Source of the DNA: JAAXKN01 sp036261625
GTDB lineage: Bacteria; Bacteroidota; Ignavibacteria; Ignavibacteriales; SURF-24
Length of the DNA: 64,000 nucleotides
Assembly (NCBI GenBank): GCA_036261625.1
Contig: DATAKL010000048.1
Coordinates: forward strand, 1-64,000
Direction of reading: 5' to 3'
Position 1 is the stretch's first letter, and every line of letters begins with the position of its first letter. The notes under the pieces were generated by a model, which was not told where the DNA came from, ran no database searches, and worked only from the letters and a program-made list of their open reading frames with translations. Positions 1-9,259 of the stretch are shown here, piece by piece. Both the position numbers and the translations under genes were made by a program.

Positions 1-264
1 AAGCGGAAAAAGCATTTAATTACTCCCTCCGCCTGTGATGAAATTATCATCGTCACTTAAGTTATCCCTGGCAGGTTGTTCGCCAACAGAGCCTGCTTCC
101 GTTTCACTTAAGCATATAATGTTAAGCAACATTAAAGAAAATGGGTAGGGTAAAAAGTAGTGCACTGTCTTAAATTAGGCTAAAAAACTGTCCAAAGGAT
201 GGGGGGAAGCCCAATGGCTCTATTAATTTCTACAATTGATGCCAAGAGAATAATTGCTTTCCTT
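1..264. other. Gene-free edge segment downstream of res
   Basis: No convincing coding sequence is seen on either strand. The part from about 160 to 225 (a TGCACTGTCTTAAATTAG start followed by a purine-rich GGATGGGGGGAAG stretch) resembles in style the terminal sequence of an IS3-type insertion sequence, but neither a transposase nor a matching second end is visible. The segment follows the 3' end of res and may be the decayed edge of a mobile insertion. This reading is weak. Confidence 0.25.
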
Positions 265-3087
265 TTAAAGCAAAACTTCCGATTTATTATTTTCATGAAA
301 CTTCATTAAAAGCATTTCAATTTCAGCAAATGTTTTAGGTACAGTCTTTAGCCCCTTAAAGAAACTATCAGGAACCTTCATAAATTTCCATTCCTCTCCT
401 GTATACTTTGTTGCCATCTCGCACCATCTTATAGTTTCAGCGTCCTTATACTGTACATTTTCATCTTCATAACCTTTAGTTTCTATAATCCAATTAATTG
501 ATTTATTTTTCCCGATTAGCTGTTCTGCAACAAAATCAGGATAGTACAAACCCTGACAGCCTTTTTTGTTCAGGTAGGGAATATTAAATTTGGTATATGT
601 CTCAGCCAAAGCTGCAAATTTACTAATGTCCGTCGCCCCTTCCAGGAATTTAGCAAAGCCTTTCTCCAATTCATTGTAAACTGTTGTATAATTGAAAACA
701 GTCTTTTTCAATTGAACATGGTCTCTTTTCCAATAAAACCCATCTAATTCCATTAGACTTATAGGGTAGTTAGTAACTTTGACTTCTACTTTTTCCCTTA
801 TATGGCTACCCAATGCTTGCCCGATTACTAGCATTATGTCATTGCCAACTTTAGGATTAGCTAATGTTCTTCTTACTGCTAAAGAATCGATATCAACTTC
901 TTTCCCAAAAGCGTTGAATCTAACGTATTGTTTTGTAATCCGAAGTAGTTCATTGAACTTACAACTGAATTTCCCTTCTTTAATTATTTTGTTTGTAAGA
1001 TTGCAAAGTAATTCCTGAATGGAGACAAATTCATCATCTTCAAGTATTACCTGTTTGGTTCCGACCATTTTTTCTGTATTAGCTGTAACTAATGCAACCT
1101 CTATTTTCTGATAATTCCCTTTTGCATCAATTTGCCCAATAGGCGCTAATTTACTAGGGTCAAAAGTATTGATTCCTTCCATTTTTCGAGTAAATGACGA
1201 AGATAATACAGGGATAATAAAATTAAATCTTTCTCTGGTCTTTATTGGTGTGACAAAAATACCAATACTCGGTTCCCTTTTTGTTACTCCGATACCAACA
1301 CCTTCTGTCTCTAACTGTTTTACAAATTCTTCGAATTTATCAGTACCTATAATCTCCAAAATCTGTGTATAATCGGGCCCTAATTCCCTCATTAAGCGCA
1401 GTCCTCTGCCTATGGACTGTTCCGGAAGAATGTTTGCTTTAGATGTGAACGGGCGCAAACCTAAAATAATACTAACATTTTTTACATCCCATCCCTCTCT
1501 TAGCATTAGAACCGATACAACAACCTTAACCGGGCTTTGGATATCATCAATCAATCTCGCCTGTTCACGCAATTCTTCCAATTCTGCTTTATTTGTAGAA
1601 AGTTCTCCATTGTTTTTCGTATGAATTAATAATACTTGGTCTTTCTTATTAAACCCTGCCAAACCTTGGATGCCCTCAGCAATTTGATTTGCCTGTTTGG
1701 TATCTTCGGCCATAATAAAAAGTACTGGTTTCTGTCCTAGGTTCTTGTAATAACAATCCAAATGTTCTTGGTAACGTTTTAATGCAATTTGTATCCAAAC
1801 ATTGTAGGCATTGTAAGCGTTCGTAATCAGTTTGTTATCGGGACTTTTTTTGTCGATTTGGTGAACAATCAATGGTATTTTTACAATCTTGTCTTCGATT
1901 GCTTGAGCCAATGGATAATCTGTAATAATCCATGGAAAGAAAGTTCCGTTCTGGTCTTTCGGAGTGGCTGTTAAATCAAATAAAAGTGATAAACCTTTCT
2001 TTTTTTTTCTGATTAATTTTTCATGAAAGGAAAGAATACTTTTATACCAAGCAAGTTCATCATCGTGAACATGATGTGCTTCATCATTAATAATAAGCAA
2101 TTCATCATGTTTCATTATACGTTCATAAAGAGTTTCTAGCCATGAAGCCTGAGAATCCTTCTTCGGTTTTTGGCCAAGTATGTTACCTATTGGCCCTAGG
2201 TCTTCCTCTGAATCTATCTTGGACTCATAAATCTGATGAATATTGGTTAAGTAAAATGTTCCATCAGTGCTTGTTTTTACCTGGTCATCCCGCATAATGA
2301 AGCTCATATTCCAATCATATTTCCATTCGTCTGGTATAAATGGGAAATGATAGAATATTTGGCCATTCTCAAAGTCTGATTTTAGACGTTCATACACAAT
2401 TACATTTGGAGCAATGACTAGAATGGTTTTACTTAAATCTGAATTTTCTTCAAACTTATTATGGAAGTATGACCAAACCGCAAGAAATGCCATTACGTTT
2501 GTTTTCCCGGAACCGGTAGCTGCCTTTGTACAATAACGGGTTAATCCCTCCGGGGGCAAATCCTGAAGTGCACGCAAACCAGTTTCAGGAACCCATCTTG
2601 ATAAAACTCTTTTTGACTTAGCAGTAGATATAATTTCCTTTTTATTTGCAAACATATCATTTCCATATGCAGTAGTATCCATATAGGTTTCTGCCAAAAG
2701 CGCATTATCCCTAATACCCTTTACTTCATATAGAAAAATGGTAGTTTCAATTACTTCGCGCTGTGCAAAACGGAAATGAAAGACTTCTCCATCTTTAATA
2801 TGGTCTCGTCCAAACCAATAATTTAATAAGGTTAAAGAGGTCTGCGAAATACCTTTAGGTATTTTGTAGTCTGATTTTCGCCATTTGTCAACTTCAGCTC
2901 GAATGTTATTAGCCAGTAAGGTCTTACTTGGTCTTCGGCAATTAACTAATTTGTAGCTCCCTTTACCATCTTTTTCCAAATAGGAAACAGGTATTTCCCA
3001 AGCATTCCTACCTTCAATTTCAGGTATTTCTTGTTCTAAAGGAATAACTACTTTTTTTTCGCCCTTGCTATTAGCTTTCTTTGCCAT
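265..3087 (-). CDS. res: Type III restriction enzyme, Res subunit (helicase/endonuclease)
   Basis: This is the ATP-dependent translocase and nuclease subunit of a type III restriction-modification system; it acts with Mod on unmodified DNA. The protein has 940 aa. Walker A is seen at about residues 190-196 (ATGSGKT), a DEAH box at 335-338 (INDEAHHV), and later helicase motifs around SIGRGLRLMRELG. The C-terminal nuclease shows the PD-(D/E)XK pattern: PDF near 850 followed by IIETKG near 868-872. Length fits the family. It starts 5 bp after the mod stop codon, so the two are co-transcribed and probably translationally linked. It is the last gene of the operon. No truncation is visible, so it should be active. 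The family assignment is firm; target specificity cannot be read from sequence. Confidence 0.93.
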   Translation of the reverse strand: MAKKANSKGEKKVVIPLEQEIPEIEGRNAWEIPVSYLEKDGKGSYKLVNCRRPSKTLLANNIRAEVDKWRKSDYKIPKGISQTSLTLLNYWFGRDHIKDGEVFHFRFAQREVIETTIFLYEVKGIRDNALLAETYMDTTAYGNDMFANKKEIISTAKSKRVLSRWVPETGLRALQDLPPEGLTRYCTKAATGSGKTNVMAFLAVWSYFHNKFEENSDLSKTILVIAPNVIVYERLKSDFENGQIFYHFPFIPDEWKYDWNMSFIMRDDQVKTSTDGTFYLTNIHQIYESKIDSEEDLGPIGNILGQKPKKDSQASWLETLYERIMKHDELLIINDEAHHVHDDELAWYKSILSFHEKLIRKKKKGLSLLFDLTATPKDQNGTFFPWIITDYPLAQAIEDKIVKIPLIVHQIDKKSPDNKLITNAYNAYNVWIQIALKRYQEHLDCYYKNLGQKPVLFIMAEDTKQANQIAEGIQGLAGFNKKDQVLLIHTKNNGELSTNKAELEELREQARLIDDIQSPVKVVVSVLMLREGWDVKNVSIILGLRPFTSKANILPEQSIGRGLRLMRELGPDYTQILEIIGTDKFEEFVKQLETEGVGIGVTKREPSIGIFVTPIKTRERFNFIIPVLSSSFTRKMEGINTFDPSKLAPIGQIDAKGNYQKIEVALVTANTEKMVGTKQVILEDDEFVSIQELLCNLTNKIIKEGKFSCKFNELLRITKQYVRFNAFGKEVDIDSLAVRRTLANPKVGNDIMLVIGQALGSHIREKVEVKVTNYPISLMELDGFYWKRDHVQLKKTVFNYTTVYNELEKGFAKFLEGATDISKFAALAETYTKFNIPYLNKKGCQGLYYPDFVAEQLIGKNKSINWIIETKGYEDENVQYKDAETIRWCEMATKYTGEEWKFMKVPDSFFKGLKTVPKTFAEIEMLLMKFHENNKSEVLL

Positions 3088-3092
3088 TTTAA

Positions 3093-4937
3093 CTACCTGT
3101 GCTGAAGTTCAATTATGTGGGTTGTATCATTACCAAAAATGTCAATCACCTTTACCATTATCTTGTAATCGCCTTTTTTTTCATACTGGTATAGGTCAGT
3201 GCTTAATTCCAGGCTACGGTCTTTTTTAGTGCGATAGCCTTGCCACTGGTTGTGAAATGTATCGTTTTTATAATCCCAGTCTACACTCCAATAATCAATA
3301 TAATCACTCCATTTCTTTACCAGTTTTTTTACTTCGGCAGGTACCAAATCCAAATTTGGTATGATAAAATCCTTTAGAATTACGTGATAGCCGTGAGCAG
3401 TTTTCTTTATATCTGTTTCCAGATAAGCTAGTTCAAAAAACTGAATATCTCCTGCATCAACAGCACGCTTATCCATTGCCTCTCTTGGAATATTAAGCAA
3501 TGTCAGTTTAACTCCAGCTTTAGCAGCCTCCTGCTCAACGACATCATGCAAACCCATTTCCCATTCCCAACCCAAGGCTACCAATTCCTTTTGCTTCATT
3601 CTTCGTGTTTCCTGTAGTGCGCATTGTATATCTGATAATGTAATGGGTGCATCTACTCCTCCAATATGCACCAATTTATTACCCTTTTTCCCGTGGATAT
3701 ATGCACTACCAGGAAGGGCCTCAGCTTTATATAGTTTAAGAACAAAAACAAGATATTCAGCTAAAGTTTGTTCCGGCGTTTTCTTCCCGAAGTTAATTGT
3801 CTGCCAATACTGCCTTTCATATTTGCCAACATTTAGGATTTCAAATGGTTTGCAACCCTCAATTTCCAGCATCCTCTTTCTTGTAGTATGAATAGCGTAT
3901 CGTCCTAAATCACATGTTATCCAACGCCTACCTAATTTTTCTGCAACTGCGGCAGTTGTTCCGCTTCCACAAAAGAAATCGGCAATAATATCGCCCTCGT
4001 CACTATTAGATTTAATAATACGTTCTAAAAGGCACTCTGGCTTCTGCGTTGGATAATCTAGAGCTTCCTTTGCAGAATTATTAATCTTATCTATTTCCCA
4101 AACGTCATCTATAACTACACCCTCCTTTAACACATCTTCTATATATCTCTTTATGCGGGTTCCACCACCAGCATCAGATAAAACATATTCTCTATTATTA
4201 TCATCAATTCGCAATTTTTGTTTTCGTTGTTTAACATAAGCCTCCTTAGATTCCCATTTTTCAAAAAATGAATTAAACAAGACCTTATCGGATTTTTTAT
4301 AATAAAGAATAGAATCATGTCGCTTTTCAAAACTCGTCTTTAATTTTTTATTCCATCCACTATAATGCCATGCAATTTCATTACAATAATTATTGACTCC
4401 AAATATTTCATCGAGCAGCAATCTAACATGACTATTGACTCTCCAATCAACATGAAGAAAGATGCTCCCTTTTTCACTTAAAAGTTCTTTCATTAGAATT
4501 AATCTGTCATATAGCATTTGTAAAAAACTATCCAACCCTTTCCCCCACGTATCTCGATAAGCTAGTTCTTCTATAGCGCTAGCTTCTTTTGTATGTTCTA
4601 TCTCTGTATCACCTATTGTCACTGTAGTATTAAAATTTGCACCAGTTGCAAAAGGTGGGTCTATATAAATCAGGTTAATTTTACCAGCGAATTGTTCGAG
4701 CAAGGCGCTCATCACATATTTATTATCACCCCAGATAAGCTTATTCCGCCAGGAGGTATCAATCGCATTTGGGTCCGGTCGGAAAAGAGTATCTTTTTTA
4801 CGTGTTGCACGGCTTTCGTTTATGGTTTCAATCACCTCTAAATTTTGAAAAGGTAAAACAATACGGTCAACGGTAGTACGTTTACCTTTCCAGTAAAGTC
4901 CTAATGGGAATTCTTGTTCAATGTTGTTAGTGTCCAT
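3093..4937 (-). CDS. mod: Type III restriction-modification DNA adenine methyltransferase (Mod)
   Basis: This 614-aa methyltransferase recognises the target site and methylates adenine, protecting self DNA and guiding Res. The catalytic motif IV is DPPF at residues 93-96, and the AdoMet-binding motif I is DFFCGSGTTA at 320-329, preceded by YPTQKPECLLERI. The order IV before I marks the beta class of N6-adenine methyltransferases, as expected for Mod. About 230 residues follow the catalytic core, the usual place for an extra C-terminal domain in this group. The target-recognition region should lie between the two motifs (roughly 180-290). The gene is 70 bp downstream of radC and 5 bp upstream of res. 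All key residues are intact. Confidence 0.93.
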   Translation of the reverse strand: MDTNNIEQEFPLGLYWKGKRTTVDRIVLPFQNLEVIETINESRATRKKDTLFRPDPNAIDTSWRNKLIWGDNKYVMSALLEQFAGKINLIYIDPPFATGANFNTTVTIGDTEIEHTKEASAIEELAYRDTWGKGLDSFLQMLYDRLILMKELLSEKGSIFLHVDWRVNSHVRLLLDEIFGVNNYCNEIAWHYSGWNKKLKTSFEKRHDSILYYKKSDKVLFNSFFEKWESKEAYVKQRKQKLRIDDNNREYVLSDAGGGTRIKRYIEDVLKEGVVIDDVWEIDKINNSAKEALDYPTQKPECLLERIIKSNSDEGDIIADFFCGSGTTAAVAEKLGRRWITCDLGRYAIHTTRKRMLEIEGCKPFEILNVGKYERQYWQTINFGKKTPEQTLAEYLVFVLKLYKAEALPGSAYIHGKKGNKLVHIGGVDAPITLSDIQCALQETRRMKQKELVALGWEWEMGLHDVVEQEAAKAGVKLTLLNIPREAMDKRAVDAGDIQFFELAYLETDIKKTAHGYHVILKDFIIPNLDLVPAEVKKLVKKWSDYIDYWSVDWDYKNDTFHNQWQGYRTKKDRSLELSTDLYQYEKKGDYKIMVKVIDIFGNDTTHIIELQHR

Positions 4938-5007
4938 CTAAGTATATATCGTTTAGTTTATAAATTAAAAGCGTCCCTTTGAGTTAGTTTTAATAAACCC
5001 AGCACAA

Positions 5008-5688
5008 TTATAATAATCCGCTTCGGTTAAATGAATAATAATCTTTACTTGCCAATATAATATGGTCTTGAAGGGATATACTTACTAAAGTCAGTGCTTT
5101 TTTAATTTCAGAAGTTATGCTCTTATCATCTTCGCTTGGCTCGGCAATACCGCCTGGATGGTTGTGTGCCAAAATCAAAGAAGTTGCTTTATATTTAAGA
5201 GCTTCCTCAACAATTTTTCTTGGGAATACAGAGGCCTGAGATACTGTCCCTTCACCAATCGCCTTCATTTCCAGCACTTCATTTCTAGCATTAAGATAAA
5301 TAGCATATAGCACTTCATTTTGCTTGTGACCTATTTGTGCTCTTAGCATTTCAATAAGTGAACTCATCTTTGTGATTTGTTCTTTATTGCTTTTACCTTT
5401 GCTTGCAAAATATATCCCGAATATTTCTCTAAGAGCAACAATGTTAATTGCCGTTGCTTCACCAATTCCGCTAATTTCTTTTAAGTCAGATATAGATTGG
5501 TCTATGATTTCGGCGAAACTTCCAAATCTATCAAATAACAATCTTGCAATTGGCTTTACGTCTTTCCTTGGTATACAAAGCATTAAAAAGTATTCAGTGA
5601 TTTCAATGTCTCCAAAACCTGAAAATCCGCTTTGTTCAAAACGTTTTCTTAATCTTTCTCTATGTCCAAGATTGTTACTTTTCATCAA
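5008..5688 (-). CDS. radC: RadC family JAB/MPN protein
   Basis: A 226-aa protein of the RadC family. A helix-hairpin-helix is seen near residues 64-74 (LKEISGIGEAT), followed by a JAB/MPN metalloprotease-like domain with the full metal site: the Glu of IGEGT, HNHPGG, and the S-x-x-D of SEDD. RadC proteins are frequent on mobile elements; despite the name, a repair role is not established. Its start overlaps the stop of the upstream helicase-nuclease by 4 bp (ATGA), which implies coupled translation. Its position between the helicase-nuclease and the type III methyltransferase makes it part of the same defence-like operon. What its JAMM site would cleave is unknown. Confidence 0.92.
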   Translation of the reverse strand: MMKSNNLGHRERLRKRFEQSGFSGFGDIEITEYFLMLCIPRKDVKPIARLLFDRFGSFAEIIDQSISDLKEISGIGEATAINIVALREIFGIYFASKGKSNKEQITKMSSLIEMLRAQIGHKQNEVLYAIYLNARNEVLEMKAIGEGTVSQASVFPRKIVEEALKYKATSLILAHNHPGGIAEPSEDDKSITSEIKKALTLVSISLQDHIILASKDYYSFNRSGLL

Positions 5689-8450
5689 CTTCTATATCCG
5701 CTTCTTTTAGGACACATGTTATACCAGTCACAATATTGACATGTTTTATCTGTTCTTGCATCACGTTTGAATACTGAAGATGTAATTCCTTGCAGAGCAA
5801 ACGACAATTCCTCTTTTGCCACGTCTAATGCTTCTGTTGTGGTTTGCACGGACAACCGTTCGTTTTTATCGGCATCTAAAAAATGGATTAAAGCATTTTG
5901 GGTATTTATATTAAGAGCTTCTCGCGCTGCAATTGTATATAACTGAACCTGTAATTCGTATTTGTGCAATGCGTCATTTGCTGGTTTTCCGGTTTTAAAA
6001 TCAATAACTTCCAAAACTGTTCCATCTCCGTCAGCTCTTTTAATCATATCAATTGAACCTGAAATCAACGCATTTTCGAATTCAAATTCAAAGGCTCGCT
6101 CTGTCTTTACAGTTAATGAGAAATCCTTCTTCCACATTTTTACATATTTCGAAATGCTCTTATAAGCATCAACTTTCAAATTCTGAGTAACTTCTTCGGA
6201 TGCATGTCTTAGGTAAAAATTATCATTTATCATCATGGCAATTTCAGTATTTGTGGGTATTACCCCTGAACTTTCATATCTCTTATGAAGCATATTTATG
6301 ACATTATGGACTTGCTTCCCAAATCCAAGTTCTTTGACCAGTTCAGGATTAAAACCATAAATAAAGCGCATTTTATAATCATAGCCGCACCCAAGATAGT
6401 AAGCTAATTCGCTATAATTGGTTGGGAAACGCTGTTCTTCTGATATTCTCTCAGTCTTAGTGTTTATGCGTTTTGTAGGGTCTGGAATATCTTCAGTGAT
6501 AAAATATGTAGCTGGAATTTCATAAAAGAACCGACTTCTACTTGCCTTCTTTACCCCATCTCTTTTATATTCAGCAGAAGTTACGAATAAATATTTTTTG
6601 CTCCGAGTTAGTGCAACATAGTAGATTCTTCGCTCATCGTCAGGGTGATTTAGAAACCGGTTACTATCAAATTTTGTAATATCCAGTAAAGTAGGCCCAA
6701 AGTCAGGTTGTTTATCTACTCTGAAATGACTTGGCATAAAAACAATGGGGAATCCTAGACCTTTTGTTCCATGCATTGTAATAACCTGAACTGCATCAAT
6801 TAAACCAGACATGGAGTCAGTATTCCCGCTATCATACGAGTTCTCAGCGTGTAGTCTGATAAACCAAATAAAATCTTTAATATTTCTGAAAGTCAAATAT
6901 TCACGAGAACTTTCATAATCTGCAATAGCCTGACTGAATCTTCCAAGATTATAAAGCACGACATCATCATCAGATTCGTGCGCACTAATTTTGTCCAAAC
7001 CAAGAAAATGAAGAATCTGAAAATACAATCCCTGCAAGGAGATTCTTTTTTTATTTAGAGTCTTATCTTTTAATTCGTAAACACCATCAATAAACTTCTT
7101 TTTAGCAATACAGAAGTCTGGTGGTAAATCATTATAAATATCGTGAAGATATTTATCATCATATTGAGTATTCTTGTCCCATTCTGAAATGAATTCAAAG
7201 ATTTTTAGAACAATTATCACTTCTATTGTATCAAATAGTCCGCCAACTCCGGCATATATTACAGGAATTCCCTCATCTTTCAATGCTTCGATATAGGGAG
7301 CTGCTTCATTAGTTACTGAACGGAAAAGCAATGCGAAATCTGAATATTTCAATTTCCTTGGCAACTCACCTTCATAGTATTCCTTGCCAAGCAAGGATTT
7401 AATTTTCTTTACTATCCATTTTATTTCTTCTTCCTGCCTTGAAAAAGTAATTTTATACAAATCCCCACTTTCAGATTTAAGTCCCTTATCTTTGATATTT
7501 TTAGCAAGTCTATTTGGGTTATTCAGTTTTATGAGTTCACTTGCAATTTTTACAATATTGTTACAGCTTCTTCGATTTATGTCCAAGTGGTGTATCGAAA
7601 CTTGGGGATATCTTTTACTGAAAGTAATAATATTATTTACATCTGCCCCTCGCCATTGGTAAATTGATTGGTCATCATCTCCCACAACACAGACATTTTT
7701 TTTATTAGAAATTAGTTGAATTAATCTTTCCTGAATTGGATTTACATCCTGATATTCGTCTACTGTGAAAAACCTGAACTGGTCATTCACTTGTTTTTTT
7801 ACAGCCGGCTCACTTTCGAGAGTATCAACAGCTATTCGTAAAATACTGGTAAAATCTAAAAATCTTTTTTCTTCGAGCTTTTTCAAGTACAGACAAAATG
7901 TATTGTAAAATTCTTTGAATTTGTCATCCTTCTTTGTGAGGCCTTCCTCACGAAACAGGTCAATATCTTTTATTAAAGTTCGAAACACCCAATTATATCT
8001 ATTGCCGTGTTTATAATAATTCCATTTGTATTGCTTATTTAAATACTCATAAATGGCATCCATATCTATTTCATTTCGAAGAGAAGAAATAAAGGCAAGT
8101 CTGCTTACATCTGTAAGCATATCGTAGGCTCGGTATTTGGGGATATAATCCTGCAATAACTTAAAGGCGAAGGCATGTATTGTCCCAATATACATATCTC
8201 CGATATCGGGCTGTTTCCCTATTAGTTCCTTTATTTTATAGCGAACTCTAAATTTTAGCTCTTCTGCAGCTTTATCAGTAAATGTAAATGCAACAATCTG
8301 TTCCGGTCTGGCAACACCCATTTCAATCTGACAAGCAATTCTTTCTGAAACGAATTCTGTCTTACCAGAACCAGCACATGCTATTATTTGAACATTCCCC
8401 TTTAATAACTCTGGTTTCGATTTCAGAGTTTTGATATTGAATAAAGGCAT
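5685..8450 (-). CDS. UvrD-like helicase fused to a PD-(D/E)XK Fe-S nuclease
   Basis: A 921-aa superfamily 1A helicase with a RecB-like nuclease tail. Helicase motifs seen in order: ACAGSGKTEF (residues 24-33), VDEYQDVNP, VVGDDDQSIYQWRGAD, ITMHGTKGLGFPIV and DERRIYYVALTRSKK. The C-terminal nuclease shows GSIDMI and EVIDFKTG, the metal-binding and catalytic D...D-x-K pattern. One Cys upstream (YYLGCGYDYKM) and three at the end (CQYCDWYNMC) form the four-Cys 4Fe-4S clasp seen in AddB-like nucleases. The fusion could unwind and degrade DNA ends, but unlike AddAB the partner subunit is missing. It heads the operon continuing into radC, mod and res. A separate, shorter housekeeping PcrA/UvrD lies at 44943-47126, so this is an extra, specialised copy. 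Confidence 0.9.
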   Translation of the reverse strand: MPLFNIKTLKSKPELLKGNVQIIACAGSGKTEFVSERIACQIEMGVARPEQIVAFTFTDKAAEELKFRVRYKIKELIGKQPDIGDMYIGTIHAFAFKLLQDYIPKYRAYDMLTDVSRLAFISSLRNEIDMDAIYEYLNKQYKWNYYKHGNRYNWVFRTLIKDIDLFREEGLTKKDDKFKEFYNTFCLYLKKLEEKRFLDFTSILRIAVDTLESEPAVKKQVNDQFRFFTVDEYQDVNPIQERLIQLISNKKNVCVVGDDDQSIYQWRGADVNNIITFSKRYPQVSIHHLDINRRSCNNIVKIASELIKLNNPNRLAKNIKDKGLKSESGDLYKITFSRQEEEIKWIVKKIKSLLGKEYYEGELPRKLKYSDFALLFRSVTNEAAPYIEALKDEGIPVIYAGVGGLFDTIEVIIVLKIFEFISEWDKNTQYDDKYLHDIYNDLPPDFCIAKKKFIDGVYELKDKTLNKKRISLQGLYFQILHFLGLDKISAHESDDDVVLYNLGRFSQAIADYESSREYLTFRNIKDFIWFIRLHAENSYDSGNTDSMSGLIDAVQVITMHGTKGLGFPIVFMPSHFRVDKQPDFGPTLLDITKFDSNRFLNHPDDERRIYYVALTRSKKYLFVTSAEYKRDGVKKASRSRFFYEIPATYFITEDIPDPTKRINTKTERISEEQRFPTNYSELAYYLGCGYDYKMRFIYGFNPELVKELGFGKQVHNVINMLHKRYESSGVIPTNTEIAMMINDNFYLRHASEEVTQNLKVDAYKSISKYVKMWKKDFSLTVKTERAFEFEFENALISGSIDMIKRADGDGTVLEVIDFKTGKPANDALHKYELQVQLYTIAAREALNINTQNALIHFLDADKNERLSVQTTTEALDVAKEELSFALQGITSSVFKRDARTDKTCQYCDWYNMCPKRSGYRS

Positions 8451-8465
8451 AACTACCTTCTTAAA

Positions 8466-8672
8466 TTAAAAATGAACTTCTCCGTAATGTTTAAAGAAAT
8501 CATCCAAAATTGAATTTATAAGTTCAACTTTAAAAGGTACAATTCTCCCCTTAGTTTCTTGGGGCTCTATTAAATATTTATTAAAGAATCTCTTATCTCC
8601 AGTAATTATGCTCTCCAAGGCAGAAAAATAAGGAAAGGGTTCAAATGATGCAAAAGGTTTATTATTTAAATT
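8466..8672 (-). pseudogene. Decayed C-terminal gene fragment upstream of the helicase-nuclease
   Basis: An open stretch of 69 codons, limited upstream by a stop and lacking any start codon, ends 15 bp before the helicase-nuclease. Its translation looks like real protein (for example SFEPFPYFSALESIITGDKR and ETKGRIVPFKVELINS) rather than a chance reading of AT-rich DNA. I do not recognise the family. It is best read as the 3' remnant of a gene that once led this operon; translation initiating upstream by frameshift cannot be excluded. Confidence 0.45.
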
Positions 8673-8830
8673 TTACCGGCTTTTTAAGTATTGCTGCATT
8701 TTATCACATAAAGAATAATGTAAGTTTACTAATATGACAATAATAGTCCTAATTTGCTTGATTGGGAAGAATAAATTCTGGTTACGGATATCTTTTAGAT
8801 GGTTTAACCTGTTATAATTTGGATTGGTAT

Positions 8831-9055
8831 TTAGAAAGTATCTGGGTTGAGGATAAAATCTGCTATTTGTATTTTGGCGGAGATATTGAATGGGGTTAGT
8901 TTTCTATATTTATCGCTTTTTTGTTGGAATAATATGTCGATTTGCTGGATAGCAGCCTCCATATTTACAAAAAGCAATTTAATTCTCCCTTTTTTATTAG
9001 ACACATGGCATGTGAAATGCTGCCAGTCCTCCCCTTTTCTTTTGCGTTGAAAAAC
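8831..9055 (-). pseudogene. Second decayed gene fragment
   Basis: A 74-codon open stretch without an obvious ATG at its beginning. It reads like protein: GEDWQHFTCHVSNKKGRI, then an alpha-helical part (NMEAAIQQIDILFQQKSDKY). An internal TTG has GGGAG 7 nt upstream, so a small protein of about 49 aa starting there is also possible. A further open stretch follows in another frame down to 8676, suggesting frameshift decay. Together with the fragment at 8466-8672 this makes the 8.46-9.06 kb gap a graveyard of one or two genes. The remaining part, 9056-9259, holds a small CCCC/GGGG hairpin near 9212-9226 and nothing else I can name. Confidence 0.4.
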
Positions 9056-9259
9056 CTAATTGAATCAAATTATAAACAGTGTTTTTGGGATAAATCGCAG
9101 AAAACAGCTTAATTTCAAAACTATTTATTAGCAATTCCCCATATAATATTTTAAAAGTTAAAATACCGAAGATTAGCTTTTCTTTACAGTGTCAAGGCGT
9201 TATTACTATACTTCCCCCGAAGTTGGGGTAAAATAGGGGTAAATTAGGCGACTTTTTAC

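Noticed and set aside
5008..5688. RadC as a proven DNA repair gene
   Set aside because: The family name is historical; motifs show a JAMM fold and the context is a mobile defence operon, so a repair role was not claimed.
8847..9050. 67-codon rightward frame
   Set aside because: It is antisense to the more protein-like remnant at 8831-9055 and has no ribosome site.
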